Assembly: GCA_015662175.1 (NCBI GenBank)
Contig: DQUR01000060.1
Span: forward strand, 1 to 12,743
Reading direction: 5' to 3'
Length of the DNA: 12,743 bases
Source: Thermococcus paralvinellae
GTDB taxonomy: Archaea > Methanobacteriota_B > Thermococci > Thermococcales > Thermococcaceae
Each line of letters begins with the position of its first letter. Positions within the stretch are counted from its first letter, which is position 1. Positions 1 through 7,595 of the stretch are shown here, piece after piece. The notes beneath the pieces are model-generated. The model was not told where the DNA came from, searched no databases, and worked only from the letters and a program-made list of their open reading frames with translations. Position numbers and translations under genes: made by a program.

Positions 1-42
1 GCTTTTAATTATTTTACTAGGATTTGCGTCATGATATGGCAT
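1..42 (-). CDS. Start of an unidentified ORF, cut by the window edge
   Basis: An ATG at 42 on the minus strand opens a frame that stays open to the edge: 14 codons reading MPYHDANPSKIIKS. A GGGGGAG ribosome binding site lies about 6 bases before the ATG, inside the end of the 35-codon gene upstream, with which it overlaps by 14 bases in another frame. Overlap plus a good binding site suggests translational coupling in a two-gene unit. I do not recognise the protein and too little is visible to assign a function. The frame could also be open by chance over so short a stretch. Confidence 0.45.
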   Translation of the reverse strand, partial: MPYHDANPSKIIKS

Positions 43-136
43 TATTATCTCCCCCCATAAGCCATAAAATAAACACAATTCCAGCTGTTGCCCCAACTAT
101 TAACAATCCAACCAATAAGGCAAAAAGTTTCCTCAT
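29..136 (-). CDS. Small single-helix membrane protein, 35 aa
   Basis: This minus-strand frame starts at the ATG at 136 and stops with TGA at 31-29. It encodes 35 residues: MRKLF, then a strongly hydrophobic run (about residues 4-28, many L, V, I, A, G and one W), then a short polar tail GGDNNAIS. A positive N-terminus followed by one helix predicts an inner-membrane peptide with its tail outside. A strong GGAGGTGG site (148-141) sits 4 bases before the ATG. A TATA-like box (174-168) places it first in its own leftward unit rather than as part of the exosome operon, which ends at 325. Function unknown; the binding site and codon content make it likelier real than chance. Confidence 0.6.
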   Translation of the reverse strand: MRKLFALLVGLLIVGATAGIVFILWLMGGDNNAIS

Positions 137-156
137 ATATCCACCTCCATGAATTG

Positions 157-174
157 GCCATTATGGCTTATAAA
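157..174 (-). promoter_or_regulatory. Promoter with overlapping 11-bp palindrome
   Basis: On the minus strand the box TTTATAA (174-168) follows an A-rich stretch and lies about 25 bases before a likely transcript start near 145-148, just ahead of the 35-aa gene. Directly downstream of the box is the perfect palindrome GCCATTATGGC (157-167), the usual place for a repressor to block archaeal polymerase. The operator role is inference; no regulator is recognised. The stretch 175-298 is AT-rich, with a T-run at about 203-216 on the plus strand, and shows no gene I can support. Confidence 0.35.
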
Positions 175-298
175 TTTTTCCTTTTATCTAAAGTAATTAG
201 CTCTTTCTTTTTTTTTCGTAAGAAATTCATTCAGACTATAGTTTTATTTGCCCCTTTATTCAAAACAAGTCAAAGTAAAAGACTAGACATAAATGTAC

Positions 299-322
299 AG
301 TAAAAGAAAAGGAAAACAAAAA
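299..322 (-). terminator. T-rich terminator of the exosome operon
   Basis: Immediately after the rrp42 stop codon the minus strand carries a series of T-tracts (TTTTTG, TTTTCC, TTTTC, TTTTA) with no hairpin. Runs of T without a stem are the typical intrinsic termination signal of archaeal RNA polymerase. It is well placed to end the psmA-to-rrp42 transcript. Confidence 0.55.
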
Positions 323-324
323 CA

Positions 325-1137
325 CTACTCCTTCTTCCCCACAGCCTCAAGAATCTTCTCTCTAATCTCTTGAGCTTTCTTGAATGCAACGTCAATTGCA
401 TACATAACCTCCTCAAGCTTGAAGCTTCCACCTTCGCTCTTCTGCACAGCCGAGATATAACCGGTGTCATCTGTTGTTATTGTTAATTTTCCGTTCATCA
501 CCTGCTCCTCTTCAAGATTTGGGTCAACAACCATTGTCCCCCCTATCTTGGCAAAGCTCACCGGAATTGGAACCTTAGTTACGGGCAATGGTTCATACTC
601 ATCAAGCATTATAACCTCGCCGGTTTCTTCGTTGTATTCAATTTTTGGCACCTTTGTTGAAAGCAGGGCTGCAATTGCCCCAATTCCCGCGGCATCTATG
701 AGGTTTCCATCGTGATCAAGAACGTGAACATCAATAAAGACTACTCTGACAAGCTTTCCCGGAACAATGACGAGCTTTTCGAGATCAATTGCCTGACTTT
801 CCCTTATTCCCCTGTCAACGACTCTGGCCAGTTCAATTGCCCTCTCATCTGGAGGACCTGGCTCAAAGGTGGGTGAAGCAAGGGGAACGAGCTCAACGTT
901 CGTTGTCATAACGCCCTTATCTGGCAAGTCTGGAAATGGCTCGCCCAGATCAATCTTAACTCCTACAAGAACTTGAGTGTTACCAAGCTTAACCCATGCT
1001 GAGCCCTCGGCCTTTTCAATGACATTAACTTTTATTTCAAGGGGTCTTAACTCCTCCAAGCCTCTTCCATCAATCCTCTTCTTTTCCTTGAGGAGCTCAA
1101 TTATGTGATCTTTCATGATTGAAGCCATAATCTCCAT
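325..1137 (-). CDS. rrp42: Exosome complex subunit Rrp42 (non-catalytic RNase PH-type ring subunit)
   Basis: Rrp42 alternates with Rrp41 to form the six-membered RNase PH-like ring of the archaeal exosome in the cytoplasm, which degrades or tails RNA 3' ends using phosphate. The 270-residue protein shows the family's two-part RNase PH fold: KRIDGRGLEELRPLEIKVNV near the N-terminus, TTNVELVPLASPTFEPGPPDE about residue 80, ELARVVDRGIRES about 105, and FIDVHVLDHDGNLIDA about 135. The Asp pair found in Rrp41 (GEADVPVA) is absent from the matching PIPVSFAKIGG region, as expected for the inactive partner that helps bind RNA. I chose the ATG at 1137: AGGTGAG lies 4 bases upstream. A GTG at 1146 is an alternative that would overlap rrp41 by 8 bases and resembles the start used in some relatives. 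Last gene of the operon. Confidence 0.96.
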   Translation of the reverse strand: MEIMASIMKDHIIELLKEKKRIDGRGLEELRPLEIKVNVIEKAEGSAWVKLGNTQVLVGVKIDLGEPFPDLPDKGVMTTNVELVPLASPTFEPGPPDERAIELARVVDRGIRESQAIDLEKLVIVPGKLVRVVFIDVHVLDHDGNLIDAAGIGAIAALLSTKVPKIEYNEETGEVIMLDEYEPLPVTKVPIPVSFAKIGGTMVVDPNLEEEQVMNGKLTITTDDTGYISAVQKSEGGSFKLEEVMYAIDVAFKKAQEIREKILEAVGKKE

Positions 1138-1138
1138 T

Positions 1139-1882
1139 TTACTCACCTACCTCCTGGGCGATTTTGAGATATTTTTCCTTCAATGCCTCCCTCTGTTTCT
1201 GGTAAACCGCTTTTGCCCCTTTTATCGCTAATCTCAAAGCCTCTATAAATTCGTCTTTTGTTAGATACCCATCCATCTGCAGAAGGGTTATGTCGTTCTT
1301 TATTGGCATTATTGCAACAGGGACATCAGCCTCTCCGTAGTTATCCTCCTCCTTGTTCAAATCAAGGACAATCTGTCCCTCAATCTTTCCAGCGGCACAC
1401 GCTGAAACCAGATCTTTCATAGGGATGCCGGCATCTGCTAAAGCAAGTGATGCGGCAGTAATTCCGGCAACTCTCGTTCCAGCATCTGCCTGAAGAACCT
1501 CAATGAATATATCAATTGCAGTCCTTGGGAATAGTTCAAGTATTATAGCAGGCTCCAATGCTCCCCTGATGACTTTGCTTATCTCGACACTCCTTCTGTC
1601 TGGCCCAGGTTTTTTCCTCTCTTCAACGCTGAAGGGGGCCATGTTGTACCTGACCCTTAATATTGCTCTGTCTGGCCTCTGTAAGTGCTTTGGATGAATC
1701 TCCCTTGGCCCATAAACCGCAGCAAGAATTTTATTCTTACCCCATTCCACATATGCAGACCCATCAGCATTTTTTAGGACACCAACCTCCATTTTAATCG
1801 GCCTGAGCTCGTACTTCTTCCTGCCATCAATTCTCCTCCCATTCTCATCAATAAGCCTTATACCCTCAGGCTTTCCCATCAT
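1139..1882 (-). CDS. rrp41: Exosome complex catalytic subunit Rrp41
   Basis: Rrp41 is the catalytic RNase PH-type subunit of the archaeal exosome; it cleaves RNA 3' ends by phosphorolysis and can run in reverse to add tails. The protein is 247 residues from the ATG at 1882. Visible marks are [20 protein letters not shown] near the start, the RNA-binding stretch [37 protein letters not shown], and [20 protein letters not shown] in the phosphate/active-site half. The catalytic Asp residues are in [10 protein letters not shown] at 180 and 186 with this start, the numbering I recall for the Pyrococcus enzyme. The longer frame begins at a GTG (1891), but that triplet lies inside the GGGTGGAG binding site (1893-1886), so ATG at 1882 (or the adjacent ATG at 1879) is preferred. 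It overlaps rrp4 by 17 bases, so the two are probably coupled. Confidence 0.97.
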   Translation of the reverse strand: MMGKPEGIRLIDENGRRIDGRKKYELRPIKMEVGVLKNADGSAYVEWGKNKILAAVYGPREIHPKHLQRPDRAILRVRYNMAPFSVEERKKPGPDRRSVEISKVIRGALEPAIILELFPRTAIDIFIEVLQADAGTRVAGITAASLALADAGIPMKDLVSACAAGKIEGQIVLDLNKEEDNYGEADVPVAIMPIKNDITLLQMDGYLTKDEFIEALRLAIKGAKAVYQKQREALKEKYLKIAQEVGE

Positions 1883-2633
1883 TTTCTCCACCCTCTTCTA
1901 TTTGAGGTATCTCCTCAATAATTCCCTGCTCTTTAAGTTCTTTCAATCTCGTCAAAAGCAGCTCTTTCACCCTGTCAGTCAGTCCCTGTGTATGGCTTTC
2001 CCTATCAACCTTTAGTATTGCCTCAATTGCCACCCTCTCAAGTTCCTCCTTTCTTCCGCTGACCCATACCCATCCATTTTGACCGACGATAATCCTTGTC
2101 TGGGTCATTTTTTTGATTAGGTTTATCATAGAACCGCCCTTACCTATCAAACGGGGCACTTTGGATGGCGTTATCTTTACAATCTGTCCTCCCCTTAATG
2201 GGCCACCGTTGAAGGGCATCCCCTTAGTTGTCAGATCAATTTGATTTACCTCGTTGAAGGCCTTTACCTTCGCATAGATTATATCTCCAATATCGAATAT
2301 CTTCCTTAAATCTGTCTTAAGGAGATCAATTTTTTCTTCAACGGCGTCTTGTATTCTCAATGTTGCCTGATATGGTGCTCCTATGTCAACAGTCCAACTT
2401 GAGAATTTTACATCAACGATCTTTCCAATGATGTTGTCCCCAACCTCAGGAATATAGGGCCCTTCAAGGGGAATGACCCTTATAAAATCATTTTTCATGT
2501 CCACGAGACCTACAACCGTTGAGTATATTCTGTTCCCCTCTTTGAAAGTTCCCCTACCATTTTTAAAAGGTCCCTGTGCCAGTAGTGTTCCTGGAACCAC
2601 CAATTCCTTATTTTGGACGAAAACCCTTCTCAT
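1866..2633 (-). CDS. rrp4: Exosome cap subunit Rrp4 (S1 and KH domains)
   Basis: Rrp4 forms the RNA-binding cap on the Rrp41/Rrp42 ring and feeds RNA into its channel. The 255-residue protein has three parts: an N-terminal beta domain (about 1-60), an S1 domain (about 62-135, from [14 protein letters not shown] to [18 protein letters not shown]), and a KH domain (about 145-210) with the GKGG loop at 164-167 ([14 protein letters not shown]). An acidic tail ([13 protein letters not shown]) ends it. Length and order match the archaeal family. The ATG at 2633 overlaps the SBDS stop codon in an ATGA arrangement, with GGAGGGG just upstream, a classic coupled start. Confidence 0.97.
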   Translation of the reverse strand: MRRVFVQNKELVVPGTLLAQGPFKNGRGTFKEGNRIYSTVVGLVDMKNDFIRVIPLEGPYIPEVGDNIIGKIVDVKFSSWTVDIGAPYQATLRIQDAVEEKIDLLKTDLRKIFDIGDIIYAKVKAFNEVNQIDLTTKGMPFNGGPLRGGQIVKITPSKVPRLIGKGGSMINLIKKMTQTRIIVGQNGWVWVSGRKEELERVAIEAILKVDRESHTQGLTDRVKELLLTRLKELKEQGIIEEIPQIEEGGENDGKA

Positions 2634-3340
2634 AGTCCCCTCCTCTCTATAAGTTTGGTTACAACGTTGCCCTTTGTAAGGGCGTTAAGTTTCTCATAAA
2701 ATTCCTCCTCAATGCCTCCCGGAATTTCAATAAGGAACATCCATGAGCCATCGCTTGCCCATTCTTCCCTCTTAATTGTTCCAAATTTTCTAACCTCCCC
2801 ATATGCTCTTCCCACATAATCTGAGGGTATCTTTACAGCTATCACTTTAACCTCAATCTTGAGTGGTAAGAATCTGCGGATGGCCTTTATAACATTAGGG
2901 ACTTGAGCTTCGGCATCTTTGAATATGTCAACCTTAACTCCGGCCTCTTCCATGGCTTTAAGAATTCTATCAACGGGATGAGGATAACCTGTTCTTGGAT
3001 CAACTGCGTGCCTGTGGATTATCGTAGCTATCTGCCTCTTCTTTTCTTCTAACATTTCTCTCCTCTGTTGTGCCGTAAGCTGAACTTCCCCCTTCTTGAG
3101 AATTATCTTTGCAACTTCATATGGATCACTTGTTCCAAAGATTTTTTCCATCTCATGCTCGCTTGCCTTGTCCCCCTTGTGTGCGTCTTTAAAAACATAG
3201 GGGGTAGCAAGAATTTCTTCTATTGGGACATCTTTGCCCTCCTTAAAGTCCCGGGCAAGGTAAGGATCAACCAAAATCTCAAACGTTTCTCCATGTGTCT
3301 TTAACCTTGCAATCACTGCTTTGTCAACGTCTATTGGCAT
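2630..3340 (-). CDS. SBDS-family ribosome maturation protein (archaeal SDO1 homologue)
   Basis: SBDS proteins help mature the large ribosomal subunit by promoting release of the anti-association factor eIF6/aIF6 together with an EF-2-type GTPase. The 236-residue protein shows the N-terminal FYSH domain (about 1-88: [43 protein letters not shown]), the helical middle domain (about 95-160: [32 protein letters not shown]) and a ferredoxin-like C-terminal domain. A GAGGTGG site (3353-3347) overlapping the psmA stop codon fixes the ATG at 3340, with a 6-base spacer. It sits 11 bases after psmA and overlaps rrp4 by 4 bases. This placement with the exosome fits the shared theme of RNA and ribosome maturation. 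Confidence 0.97.
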   Translation of the reverse strand: MPIDVDKAVIARLKTHGETFEILVDPYLARDFKEGKDVPIEEILATPYVFKDAHKGDKASEHEMEKIFGTSDPYEVAKIILKKGEVQLTAQQRREMLEEKKRQIATIIHRHAVDPRTGYPHPVDRILKAMEEAGVKVDIFKDAEAQVPNVIKAIRRFLPLKIEVKVIAVKIPSDYVGRAYGEVRKFGTIKREEWASDGSWMFLIEIPGGIEEEFYEKLNALTKGNVVTKLIERRGL

Positions 3341-3351
3341 TGCTCGCCACC

Positions 3352-4134
3352 TCAGTAGTTGCTGTCTAATTCGGTGTAATCCTCCTCCCTTTCGGCAACT
3401 TCCTCTTCTTTAACCTCTTTTAGAGCCTCCTCAAGACATTTTGCGACTTTCTCTCTGCTTATCTTTTTAAACTTCTTTTCCTCAACTGTAATCACCGCAA
3501 CCTCTATGTTCTCTGGTGAGGGCTCTTCCATTGTTTTTGCCAAAGCCAACACTGCCAATTTTATTGCATCCGCAAGGGTCATGTCCTCTCTGTACTTCTC
3601 TTCAAAGATCGCCATGGCTGTATTTCTGCCGCTTCCAATTGCCACTGCCTTCCACTCAAAGTATGCTCCACTTGGATCTGTTTCAAAAAGTTCCGGCTTT
3701 TCATTAACACCAGCCATTAAAAGAGCGGCGCCGAAGGGTCTGACACCACCATACTGGGTATGCATTTGCTTGAGATCACAAATCTTCTTTACCAGAACGG
3801 TAAGCGGAACTGGTTCACCATACGTTAAGCGGTAAATTTGAGCTTCTAGACGAGCTCTATCAACCAAAACCCTTGCATCTGCTATTATACCGCTTGAGGC
3901 TGCTGCTATGTGGTCGTCAATCTGGAAAATCTTCTCATAACTTTCAGGTTCTATCAGTCTGCTTGTTACTCTTTTCTCCACAGCCAAAACAACTCCTTCC
4001 CTGCACTTTACTCCTACAGCTGTTGCACCTCTCTTAACGGCTTCCCTTGCATATTGTACTTGGAAAAGCCTTCCATCAGGGCTAAAAACGGTTATGGCCC
4101 TATCATATCCGGCCTGTGGTGGTACAAACGCCAT
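3352..4134 (-). CDS. psmA: 20S proteasome subunit alpha
   Basis: The alpha subunit builds the two outer seven-membered rings of the archaeal 20S proteasome, gates entry, and docks ATPases such as PAN. The 260-residue protein opens with the alpha signature [20 protein letters not shown] (residues 10-29) followed by REAVKRGAT, and carries the conserved [13 protein letters not shown] region about residue 125 and [17 protein letters not shown] about 165. It lacks the N-terminal threonine of beta subunits, so it is not the protease chain. Lys68 (in SYEKIF) corresponds to the pocket lysine that receives ATPase C-terminal tails. The C-terminus is long and acidic ([16 protein letters not shown]). GAGGTGATG (4147-4139) lies 4 bases before the ATG and matches the 16S tail closely. 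First gene of the operon. Confidence 0.98.
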   Translation of the reverse strand: MAFVPPQAGYDRAITVFSPDGRLFQVQYAREAVKRGATAVGVKCREGVVLAVEKRVTSRLIEPESYEKIFQIDDHIAAASSGIIADARVLVDRARLEAQIYRLTYGEPVPLTVLVKKICDLKQMHTQYGGVRPFGAALLMAGVNEKPELFETDPSGAYFEWKAVAIGSGRNTAMAIFEEKYREDMTLADAIKLAVLALAKTMEEPSPENIEVAVITVEEKKFKKISREKVAKCLEEALKEVKEEEVAEREEDYTELDSNY

Positions 4135-4192
4135 CTTACATCACCTCATGAATTATCGTAACTTTTGATTAAGTTAAACTTCCGCTCTTTGC

Positions 4193-4200
4193 TTTATATA
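4193..4200 (-). promoter_or_regulatory. TATA box of the psmA-SBDS-exosome operon
   Basis: The minus strand reads TATATAAA here, about 60 bases before the psmA ATG. A start about 25 bases downstream (near 4170) would leave a leader of about 35 bases holding the strong GAGGTGATG site. It is the best core promoter between the eroded gene and psmA; the sequence upstream (GGAGGG) is a weak BRE. Confidence 0.55.
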
Positions 4201-4253
4201 CCCTCCGATTGATAAGTTATTGGAGTTGATAATTAAGCTTTTCTCTTTAAATT

Positions 4254-4818
4254 TTAAATTTGAGTTGAGGTTACTATCCTAACAGCTTTTACAAATGGCG
4301 CATACGTTACATATAATTTGCTGTCCTTTAATTTTAACTCTATTCCTGGGGGTAGCAGCTTTCACCCGGTTTGCATCCTTTGAGCTCCTTACCGTAATTA
4401 CCGTTTAAATCAAATGCCAGCAAATAGCGTTCTTGAAGATGATACACAACATCGATGTCTCGATAAATCCCTCAATTCCAACGATTCCCTTTTCTTTGAT
4501 TATTGCGGCATATATCGTGTTATTGTGAATTAGAACATTCACATGAGAATATCAGTTTAGGTATTCAAGATTTTGAGATTTTCAAACCATGCCGTTCCTA
4601 ATTATGACCACAGAGTTATTTATGACCTCTGCAGAGTATTCAGACTTCCCATTCCTTGTAATTTCACCAGTTTTAACAACCTTATCTGGCATCCTTCCCT
4701 CTTGAATTGAATTAGAGTATTTGTGTTCGTAATATTCTACCATCACATGGGTTAATCCAATAGGCAAGATTAACAAAATTAAAAGAAAGAGGAACAAAAT
4801 TCTTATTGTCTTAGTCAT
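4254..4818 (-). pseudogene. Eroded gene for a membrane-anchored or secreted protein (about 188 aa when rebuilt)
   Basis: The intact head is 78 codons from the ATG at 4818 (GGGAGGGAGG site 7 bases upstream): MTKTIR, a hydrophobic helix (about residues 6-25, rich in L, F, I, P), then a polar domain. It stops at TGA 4584-4582, but the same frame goes on in protein-like fashion to a second TGA (4554-4552) and further (NVLIHNNTIYAAIIKEKG, GIEGFIE). A one-base loss near 4459 moves the reading to DIDVVYHLQERYLLAFDLNG, then GCKPGESCYP. A one-base loss in the C-run at 4352-4348 moves it to PPGIELKLKDSKLYVTYA, ending with TAA at 4256-4254. Both TGA codons fit former TGG. The alternating I/V-rich pattern suggests a beta-rich extracellular domain. 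I do not recognise the family. It lies 37 bases after rnp2, probably once co-transcribed. The 78-codon head may still be translated. Confidence 0.8.
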
Positions 4819-4855
4819 TTATTTGCCTCCCTCCCTTGACTATAGTATTGAATTC

Positions 4856-5215
4856 CTACCACCCAAACTCCTTCAAAAACTTCATTCTCAAACGTTTTAT
4901 CGTCCCAGAAACCCCAAGTGTTCTTATTATAACTTTTGAACCGTTAATTTCAGTGAGCATAGCTAAAGCAAAACGAATTTCCTCCACGTACTTTCTGTCA
5001 CATCTAACAATTCCAGTTTGGGTTTTTTCATCAAACTTGATGAACCAAGGCTTAGCCCTTGCGGCTCCCAATTCCCCAAGAACCCTGAGAGAAGCTTCCC
5101 AAATGGCTTTTTTAATCTCGTCTTTTTTAAAGGTTCTCTCCCCAATTATCTGAAAAGCGATGTAGCGATGCTTATCCCTAAGCGTTGGTGGTAATGTTTT
5201 TGGTCTTTCCTTCAT
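4856..5215 (-). CDS. rnp2: RNase P protein component 2 (Pop5/Rnp2)
   Basis: Pop5 is a protein subunit of archaeal RNase P, which cuts the 5' leader from precursor tRNAs; it pairs with Rpp30 (Rnp3) and supports the catalytic domain of the RNA. The 119-residue protein has the family pattern: [20 protein letters not shown] at the start, [40 protein letters not shown] and a helical end ([18 protein letters not shown]), at the usual length of about 120. The ATG at 5215 has no Shine-Dalgarno site (the upstream bases are pyrimidines), but a TATA box is placed so that transcription should begin at about the start codon. Its Rpp30 partner is encoded at 6960-7595 beyond trpB2. Confidence 0.95.
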   Translation of the reverse strand: MKERPKTLPPTLRDKHRYIAFQIIGERTFKKDEIKKAIWEASLRVLGELGAARAKPWFIKFDEKTQTGIVRCDRKYVEEIRFALAMLTEINGSKVIIRTLGVSGTIKRLRMKFLKEFGW

Positions 5216-5235
5216 ATTTGAGAGGTTTAGATGGA

Positions 5236-5244
5236 TATATTAAA
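5236..5244 (-). promoter_or_regulatory. rnp2: TATA box of rnp2, implying a leaderless mRNA
   Basis: The minus strand reads TTTAATATA here, preceded by an A-rich AACAAAAG stretch that suits a BRE. Its centre lies about 25 bases before the rnp2 ATG at 5215, so the predicted transcript begins essentially at the start codon. This agrees with the absence of a ribosome binding site. Confidence 0.5.
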
Positions 5245-5320
5245 ACTTTTGTTCCTGGCAAAATGTCAAAAATGCACTTATAATTTTCCCACCAAAAAGA
5301 CAACTTGTCAAAATTACATC

Positions 5321-5337
5321 CGAAAACTTTTAAAAGT
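5321..5337 (+). promoter_or_regulatory. Candidate plus-strand promoter in the rnp2-trpB2 gap
   Basis: CGAAAACTTTTAAAAGT combines a BRE-like CGAAAA with a TTTTAAAA box inside the perfect palindrome ACTTTTAAAAGT (5326-5337). This is close to the strong Thermococcales promoter pattern. Transcription would begin about 5355-5360. The next gene, trpB2, starts only at 5623, so it would give a leader of over 260 bases or a separate small RNA. Because the box is palindromic it could also act leftward. Confidence 0.4.
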
Positions 5338-5355
5338 CAGTGTGAGCATAAAAGG

Positions 5356-5500
5356 CTTTGATGTGTCATGAGGATCAGGAGTGAGTGTTTTTGGTTCGCA
5401 TGATGATTGTTTTATAAAATGCTCAGTTAGTTGTAAAGTCACAGGACGGGATCGTTTTTGGCTTCTCTTCTATGGTAAGCCAAGGAAATGTTTTTGAAAA
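5356..5500 (+). other. Unassigned intergenic stretch with a hairpin; possible small RNA
   Basis: No reading frame of useful length is seen on either strand. A perfect 7-bp stem TTGGCTT/AAGCCAA (5458-5464 with 5477-5483, 12-base loop) lies about 100 bases downstream of the promoter-like box, and a T-rich stretch follows (TGTTTTTGAAAATCTTTTATTT). The octamer ATGATGAT at 5400 resembles a C box but has no matching D box. Whether it is transcribed separately or is part of a trpB2 leader cannot be told. Confidence 0.25.
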
Positions 5501-5501
5501 T

Positions 5502-5529
5502 CTTTTATTTGCTAACAACTTAAGGTTAG
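5502..5529 (+). promoter_or_regulatory. trpB: Possible trpB2 promoter with an imperfect palindrome
   Basis: GAAAATC followed by TTTTATTT (about 5502-5510) resembles a BRE/TATA pair. Directly after it lies CTAAC-AA-CTTAAG-GTTAG (5512-5529), a near-perfect dyad that could be an operator. Transcription would start near 5530, giving a leader of about 90 bases. A second weak dyad, AGAGA/TCTCT, lies at about 5559-5574. The assignment is tentative. Confidence 0.3.
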
Positions 5530-5622
5530 TTTGTTCTGTTTGTTTCTGCACAATTAAAGAGATTAATTTCTCTGACTCTTATTCCCTCATTTTTGGGACT
5601 TTTCGAACAGGGGGTGGTTTGA

Positions 5623-6963
5623 ATGGAGAGGGTTAAAGCCGTTTTGAAGCCAGAGGAAATGCCAAAGAAGTGGTACAACATTTTGCCTGATCTGCCAGAG
5701 CCATTAGCTCCACCTTTAGACCCAGAAACAGACGAGCCAATAAGCCCAGAGAAGTTGAAGAGAATTTTTGCTGAAGAGCTTGTTAAGCAGGAGATGAGCA
5801 AAGAAAGGTTCGTTGAGATACCGGAGGAAATCCTAGAGATGTATGCCAAGGTTGGAAGGCCAACACCGCTGTTTAGGGCAACGCATCTTGAAAAGGCCCT
5901 CAAAACACCGGCAAAAATTTACTTCAAATATGAAGGAGCTACGATAACAGGAAGCCACAAGATTAACACCGCCTTAGCTCAGGCCTATTACGCCAGAAAT
6001 CAGGGTATCGAAAGGCTTGTAACAGAGACGGGTGCAGGTCAGTGGGGAACAGCTTTATCCTTAGCAGGAGCATTGTTTGGACTGAAGATCAGGGTGTACA
6101 TGGCAAGGGCGAGCTATCAGCAGAAACCGTACAGGAAGATACTGATGCAGACTTATGGAGCTGAAATCTTTCCATCTCCAAGTGATAGAACAAACGTCGG
6201 AAGGAAGTTTTTGGCTCAAAACCCTAACCATCCGGGAGGATTGGGAATAGCAATAAGTGAGGCCATAGAGGACGTTTTAAATGATGAAAATGCCCGCTAT
6301 TCACTGGGCAGTGTTTTAAATCACGTATTGATGCATCAGACAATTATCGGAGAGGAAGCAAGGCTTCAAATGGAGCTATTTGATGAGAAGCCAACAACTA
6401 TTGTTGGCTGTGTTGGAGGCGGGAGCAACTTTGCAGGTCTAGCGTATCCATTCATCAGGGATGTTTTGAAGGGCAAAGCGGAATATGAGTTCTATGCGAT
6501 AGAGCCAAGGGCAGCACCATCGATGACGAGGGGAGTTTACACTTACGACTACGGAGATAGCGGTAGGCTAACGCCGAAAATAAAGATGCACACCCTGGGA
6601 CACACTTACTATGTTCCCCCAATTCACGCCGGCGGCTTGAGGTATCACGGCTTAGCTCCAACACTGAGCATTTTGATAAACCATGGCATAGTCGAGCCCA
6701 GGGCATATCACCAGACAGAGGTGTTTGAAGCAGCAATTCTATTTGCAAGAACCGAGGGTATTGTCCCTGCACCGGAGAGTGCCCACGCTGTGAAGGGAGC
6801 GATAGATCTGGCTCTGGAGGCAAAGGAGAAGGGAGAGGAAAAAGTAATACTGTTCAACCTCAGTGGACATGGACTGCTGGACTTGAAGGGCTACGAAGAC
6901 TTTCTGGAGGGCAAACTTCAGGACTATGAGCCCAAGGAGATCCCAATTTTGAAGGGGTATTAG
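5623..6963 (+). CDS. trpB: Tryptophan synthase beta chain, TrpB2 type
   Basis: This PLP enzyme joins indole with serine (O-phosphoserine in some archaeal TrpB2 members) to give tryptophan. At 446 residues with an extended N-terminus ([20 protein letters not shown]), it is the longer TrpB2 form, which does not form the classical complex with TrpA. Seen directly: the PLP lysine in [11 protein letters not shown] (Lys113), the catalytic Glu of ETGAGQWG (Glu135), the phosphate-binding GGGSN loop (265-269), and the conserved [10 protein letters not shown] and [12 protein letters not shown] segments. GGGGGTGG (5610-5617) lies 5 bases before the ATG. It stands alone on the plus strand with no trpA or other trp gene, suggesting indole salvage or serine metabolism rather than the main pathway. 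Its stop codon overlaps the rnp3 stop by 4 bases. Confidence 0.96.
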   Translation: MERVKAVLKPEEMPKKWYNILPDLPEPLAPPLDPETDEPISPEKLKRIFAEELVKQEMSKERFVEIPEEILEMYAKVGRPTPLFRATHLEKALKTPAKIYFKYEGATITGSHKINTALAQAYYARNQGIERLVTETGAGQWGTALSLAGALFGLKIRVYMARASYQQKPYRKILMQTYGAEIFPSPSDRTNVGRKFLAQNPNHPGGLGIAISEAIEDVLNDENARYSLGSVLNHVLMHQTIIGEEARLQMELFDEKPTTIVGCVGGGSNFAGLAYPFIRDVLKGKAEYEFYAIEPRAAPSMTRGVYTYDYGDSGRLTPKIKMHTLGHTYYVPPIHAGGLRYHGLAPTLSILINHGIVEPRAYHQTEVFEAAILFARTEGIVPAPESAHAVKGAIDLALEAKEKGEEKVILFNLSGHGLLDLKGYEDFLEGKLQDYEPKEIPILKGY

Positions 6964-7595
6964 CATCTCACTTTTACAATTTTTTCCGGATAGAAACTGG
7001 TTGAAGCCTTTGCTTGAGAAATCTCCATTCCTAAGGCAATTCCCAAACTCATTAAATCCCTTGGGGCTCTAACCTCCCACATACTTTCAGCCGAGGATGT
7101 GATAAATCTTGGTACTCTGTATTTCTCAACGAGTTGCCAGTTCTTCATCATGAATTTCAGAATACTGGCCCTTTCATAAGGATCTGCCTTTAATAGAGGA
7201 GATAGGGAAAAGCCGATTGCAACGTCATTCTTTGCAGCAATTTTTGCAAGAACATGGTCAAAGCCATTATCTTTCCTCCCAAATTCGGGACTTATAAGGG
7301 CATCGACTCCGGTTTCCAGTGCAAAGCGGTTAACTCTCATGTTACCGCCCTGGACATAGATTAAAACCCTGAGGTTCCGTTTTTTGAGTTCCCTGATTAA
7401 TGAGGGTTTATTGGTAATTACAAGAACGGCTACTTTTCCATACCTTTTCCTGAGCTCCTTAATCTCTTCCTTCAGCTTTCCATAATCCGGACTCTCTTCC
7501 AGCTTAAGCTTCTTTGTGAAGACAACGTCATCATACCATTCCTTAGCTAATTCATAAGCCTTTTCATCCCTCACATCCATCTCGATGAACTTCAT
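6960..7595 (-). CDS. rnp3: RNase P protein component 3 (Rpp30/Rnp3)
   Basis: Rpp30 is the TIM-barrel-like subunit of archaeal RNase P that pairs with Pop5 and activates the catalytic RNA. The 211-residue protein carries the family segments [80 protein letters not shown], and [20 protein letters not shown] before LGIALGME. The ATG at 7595 overlaps the COG1325 stop in an ATGA arrangement, with GGGAGTGG 8 bases upstream, so I prefer it to the in-frame GTG at 7607. It converges on trpB2 with a 4-base stop-codon overlap, leaving no room for a separate terminator. Confidence 0.95.
   Translation of the reverse strand: MKFIEMDVRDEKAYELAKEWYDDVVFTKKLKLEESPDYGKLKEEIKELRKRYGKVAVLVITNKPSLIRELKKRNLRVLIYVQGGNMRVNRFALETGVDALISPEFGRKDNGFDHVLAKIAAKNDVAIGFSLSPLLKADPYERASILKFMMKNWQLVEKYRVPRFITSSAESMWEVRAPRDLMSLGIALGMEISQAKASTSFYPEKIVKVRC

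Noticed and set aside
88..303. 71-codon plus-strand frame near the left edge
   Set aside because: Antisense to the better supported 35-aa gene and its promoter, no ribosome binding site, and the phenylalanine run comes from a T-tract.
3506..3835. 109-codon plus-strand frame opposite psmA
   Set aside because: It is antisense to a clear psmA coding region, has no ribosome binding site, and its composition follows from the codons of the other strand.
4552..4584. Selenocysteine at the two TGA codons
   Set aside because: Thermococcales are not known to encode selenocysteine, and two later frameshifts in the same gene are better explained by decay.
5400..5407. ATGATGAT as the C box of a C/D guide RNA
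   Set aside because: No CTGA D or D' box at the needed distance on that strand, and no terminal stem.
5526..5903. 125-codon minus-strand frame over the trpB2 start
   Set aside because: Antisense to the conserved N-terminal part of TrpB2, serine-rich and low in complexity, as such shadows usually are.
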